Source: CAYUNT01 sp964446285
GTDB taxonomy: Bacteria > Sumerlaeota > Sumerlaeia > SLMS01 > CAYUNT01
Assembly (NCBI GenBank): GCA_964446285.1
Contig: CAYUNT010000112.1
Coordinates: 1 to 14,991, forward strand
Length of the DNA: 14,991 nt
Reading direction: 5' to 3'
Shown here piece by piece: positions 13,164 to 14,991 of this stretch (its first letter is position 1; the number at the start of each line of letters is the position of its first letter). The notes under the pieces were generated by a model that saw only the letters and a list, made by a program, of their open reading frames with translations, made no database searches and was not told the DNA's origin. A program made the translations under genes and the position numbers.

Positions 13164-14576
13164 TTATTTCTCCAAAACCGAATCGGGCAGAAAGAGCGCG
13201 TGGCGCACCATCACCTCGGGCAGTCCGCCGCGCGCAACGACCGATGCCGCGCTCAAGTCGTGTCCGCTCGTGTCCGCGAACGGCACCGCCACGCAGCATC
13301 CAACACCCGCCGCGCGGATGGCGATTGTTCCCGATTCGCTGTCCTCAAAACCGATTACGCAGTCGAACTCCTCCGGCTTCAGCCCCAGCCGGTGCAGCGC
13401 GATGCTGTAGAGGTCGCGATGCGGTTTCAGGCGGATTTCGCTCGAATCGCTCGCCGTAATCATCGCGTCGTAATACGCGGCGGGCGACTCGAACCGGGCT
13501 GCCAGGCGTTCGCGCACGCGCGCCGCAAGCGGCCACGCGGCAATCTGCTCGCGCACCACGCGGAACACCTCGCCCAGCACAATCGCCGCTTCGTATTCGA
13601 TGGAAGACGTTACAACGGCAATGCGCGCCGGATGACGCGCCAAGTGTTCGGCCAGGCGCGCAAACCGCCCGCGCGCGGCCTCGCTGCGCGCTTTCGACAT
13701 GCCGTGCGCCGCCAGGTGCGAGGCCAGTTGCGCCCCGGGAAAATCAAAGAGCCGCTGCGCCTCCGCTCCGCCGAGCCATCCGCGCACGAGGCATAAAAAC
13801 ACAGCAACTCCCGGCATCGGTTCGATCAGGCTGCGGCCCGGTTCGCGCAGAATCAGGCGCGAGAGTTCCGCCCCGCGCCCCTCTTTTACAGCGGCCAGAA
13901 TCTCGTGGTAGCGATAGTAATAAATGTCGATGGCCGCCCGCACCACCTGCGCGAATTCCTCCAGGCGGAACGCGCCTGAAAACCGCCGCGCCAGACGGTC
14001 AAGCCCCCGCCGCGCCGCCTCGCCCCCCAGGGAATTCCCCGACGCAAGCGCCTTGAAGTCGCGGTCCTCGCGAATCCCCCGCAGCCCGAGATTGACAATG
14101 TTGTTTTCCACCTCCGCGCGCCGCCCCGGATCGTGCCCGAAAGCAAGCGTCCACACAGCCGCCTCGACATAGGCGCGTTCGAGCGCCTCGCGCCGGATGT
14201 CCTTTTGATAGGTTTCGATCAGGTATTCCACATGCCGCGTTGTGCTGTTGCCGATAATGTGCGGGTAATCGCGCGTGCGGTCCAGCCCTGCCCACACGGC
14301 CGAATCCAGCCGTCCCGTAATGCGGCGCACCATCGTCTCGAGCGAATGCAGGCACAACGCCTCGGTTGTTGTCGTTGTGCCATCCATATCCTTGACAATG
14401 CCAGCCAGTCCGCGCGGCAGGCGGCGCAGTTTTTTCGCCAGCGGGCAGGCTTCATAAGGCGGCTGAACATATCCGGGATTTTTTATGATGGCGAACTCCC
14501 CGCCAAGGCGCCCAACCAGTTCCAGGGCATCCTTGCGCGAGGCGAATTTTGGCAATCGGGCGTTGGGACGTGACAT
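13164..14576 (-). CDS. Large HAD-superfamily phosphatase with expanded cap
   Basis: The 470-aa protein has all four HAD motifs: I is KDMDGTT with nucleophile D63 and acid D65; II is VVTSS (T323/S324); III is RLKP with K384; IV is GFEDSESG with E411-D412. The order fits the beta-phosphoglucomutase/phosphoglycolate phosphatase branch, and DMDGTTTTTE is an unusual Thr-rich variant of motif I. The cap between motifs I and II is about 240 residues, far longer than the usual C1 cap; it contains an aromatic stretch DIYYYRYHEI (217-226). The N-terminal 55 residues before motif I (KNPGYVQPPYEACPL) are also extra. The substrate is unknown; a phosphorylated metabolite is the family expectation. AGGAG is 6 nt before the ATG. 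It is convergent with nikR and has no same-strand neighbour in view. Confidence 0.85.
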   Translation of the reverse strand: MSRPNARLPKFASRKDALELVGRLGGEFAIIKNPGYVQPPYEACPLAKKLRRLPRGLAGIVKDMDGTTTTTEALCLHSLETMVRRITGRLDSAVWAGLDRTRDYPHIIGNSTTRHVEYLIETYQKDIRREALERAYVEAAVWTLAFGHDPGRRAEVENNIVNLGLRGIREDRDFKALASGNSLGGEAARRGLDRLARRFSGAFRLEEFAQVVRAAIDIYYYRYHEILAAVKEGRGAELSRLILREPGRSLIEPMPGVAVFLCLVRGWLGGAEAQRLFDFPGAQLASHLAAHGMSKARSEAARGRFARLAEHLARHPARIAVVTSSIEYEAAIVLGEVFRVVREQIAAWPLAARVRERLAARFESPAAYYDAMITASDSSEIRLKPHRDLYSIALHRLGLKPEEFDCVIGFEDSESGTIAIRAAGVGCCVAVPFADTSGHDLSAASVVARGGLPEVMVRHALFLPDSVLEK

Positions 14577-14864
14577 GCAGAACTCCTGAATCAGTATGGC
14601 AGAGAATCCGCGCCGCGCGCGAGGCGCAGCGATGCAATAACTCGCCGCCGCGGAAAGGCGGGTCCTCGCCGCGGTCCGCAGCCTTCTAGGAGAAACGCCC
14701 TCCCAAATGCAAGGAAGGTCTCCTGACCTAACTTTCCTGGAAAAAGAATCTCAGTAATACCCTGATTTTGACTTGGCAAGAGACGCCATGTCTGCATAGT
14801 TAAAACGCGAAAGGCGTGAACCGTTGAGCAAGTTGCAGATGCCTTATTGTATTTGAGGATTCCA
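14577..14864. other. Divergent intergenic region between the HAD gene and the right-edge gene
   Basis: These 288 bases hold the HAD RBS (AGGAG, 6 nt before its ATG), GC-rich palindromes around 14645-14682 (CCGCGG, GGCGGGTCCTCGCC), an imperfect hairpin near 14710-14737 (AGGAAGGTC facing GACC and TTCCT), and the promoter of the right-edge gene. A 93-codon minus-strand reading (14591-14872) crosses these signals and is not credible. A CATACT -10-like element (14593-14598, minus) without a good -35 may serve the HAD gene. Confidence 0.4.
14773..14800 (+). promoter_or_regulatory. Predicted promoter of the right-edge gene
   Basis: -35 TTGGCA (14773-14778), a 16-bp spacer and -10 CATAGT (14795-14800), preceded directly by TG. 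TTGACT just upstream (14768-14773) is an alternative -35, but then no -10 is correctly spaced. The leader would be about 58 nt. Confidence 0.4.
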
Positions 14865-14991
14865 ATGAGCAACCAGCCAGAAGGGGCAAGCCGCTCGGAC
14901 AGTTCCGCCTCCAGGAATTTCTCCGAGGATTCGCAGCGTCACGTCCCAAATGGACAACCCGCCGGGGAGCCAGAGGCGCCCAGCCCGCCCC
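14865..14991 (+). CDS. Unidentified gene, N-terminal part only (runs off the window)
   Basis: An open frame begins at ATG 14865 with GAGGA 5 nt upstream and continues to the window end (42 complete codons). The peptide starts MSNQPEGASRSDSSASR and is polar, rich in Ser, Pro, Glu, Gln and Gly, with no signal peptide or TM: a disordered cytoplasmic N-terminus. Such starts precede many domain types, so no function can be assigned. A promoter-like sequence lies 65 bp upstream. Divergent from the HAD gene. Confidence 0.5.
   Translation, partial: MSNQPEGASRSDSSASRNFSEDSQRHVPNGQPAGEPEAPSPP

Noticed and set aside
14591..14872. 93-codon minus-strand open frame upstream of the HAD gene
   Set aside because: It has no family resemblance, covers the promoter and start of the right-edge gene and the HAD 5' region, and has no clear RBS.

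Overview
The window is GC-rich, gene-dense bacterial DNA from a Gram-negative organism: it carries an outer-membrane factor with a lipobox and an ArnT-type lipid glycosyltransferase. Nothing in it names the taxon. The mix of a Gfo/Idh/MocA dehydrogenase, short dispersed GC-rich intergenic repeats and 9-bp-unit repeats would suit the PVC group or a neighbouring candidate phylum, but that is a low-confidence inference. No rRNA, tRNA, CRISPR array or insertion sequence was seen.

Left part (1-7902, minus strand). At the edge is a piece of a palindromic intergenic repeat, then an unusually long radC. Its C-terminal ~220 residues are an ordinary RadC (helix-hairpin-helix plus JAMM metalloprotease-like domain). 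The N-terminal ~320 residues add a degenerate 10-residue tandem repeat and a module that ends in an endonuclease III-like four-cysteine [4Fe-4S] motif. Next is a complete operon reading leftward: TetR/CecR-like regulator, NodT-type outer-membrane factor, MacA/HlyD-type membrane fusion protein, MacB-type ATPase and MacB-type permease. All four junctions overlap (three ATGA, one of 11 bp), so the genes are probably translationally coupled. Upstream of the regulator a perfect 7-2-7 palindrome lies between a TTGACA -35 and the presumed -10, as expected for an autoregulated TetR operator.

Middle part (7903-11776). A Gfo/Idh/MocA oxidoreductase and a PAP2 phosphatase read leftward, separated by a repeat-rich spacer. 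The PAP2 gene is divergent from a large ArnT/PMT-like glycosyltransferase, and their starts are only about 33 bp apart. Both enzymes plausibly act on polyprenyl-phosphate or lipid A type substrates at the envelope.

Right part (11777-14991). A long structured leader precedes an ArgA-like N-acetyltransferase with a cysteine-rich tail. Then come a repeat-bearing spacer, a NikR nickel regulator with all four Ni ligands, and a convergent large HAD phosphatase with an uncharacterised cap of ~240 residues. The window closes with the first 42 codons of an unidentified plus-strand gene with its own RBS and promoter-like sequence.

The most unusual item is the RadC with the endonuclease III-like iron-sulfur extension. 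Most of the rest is recognisable by family.
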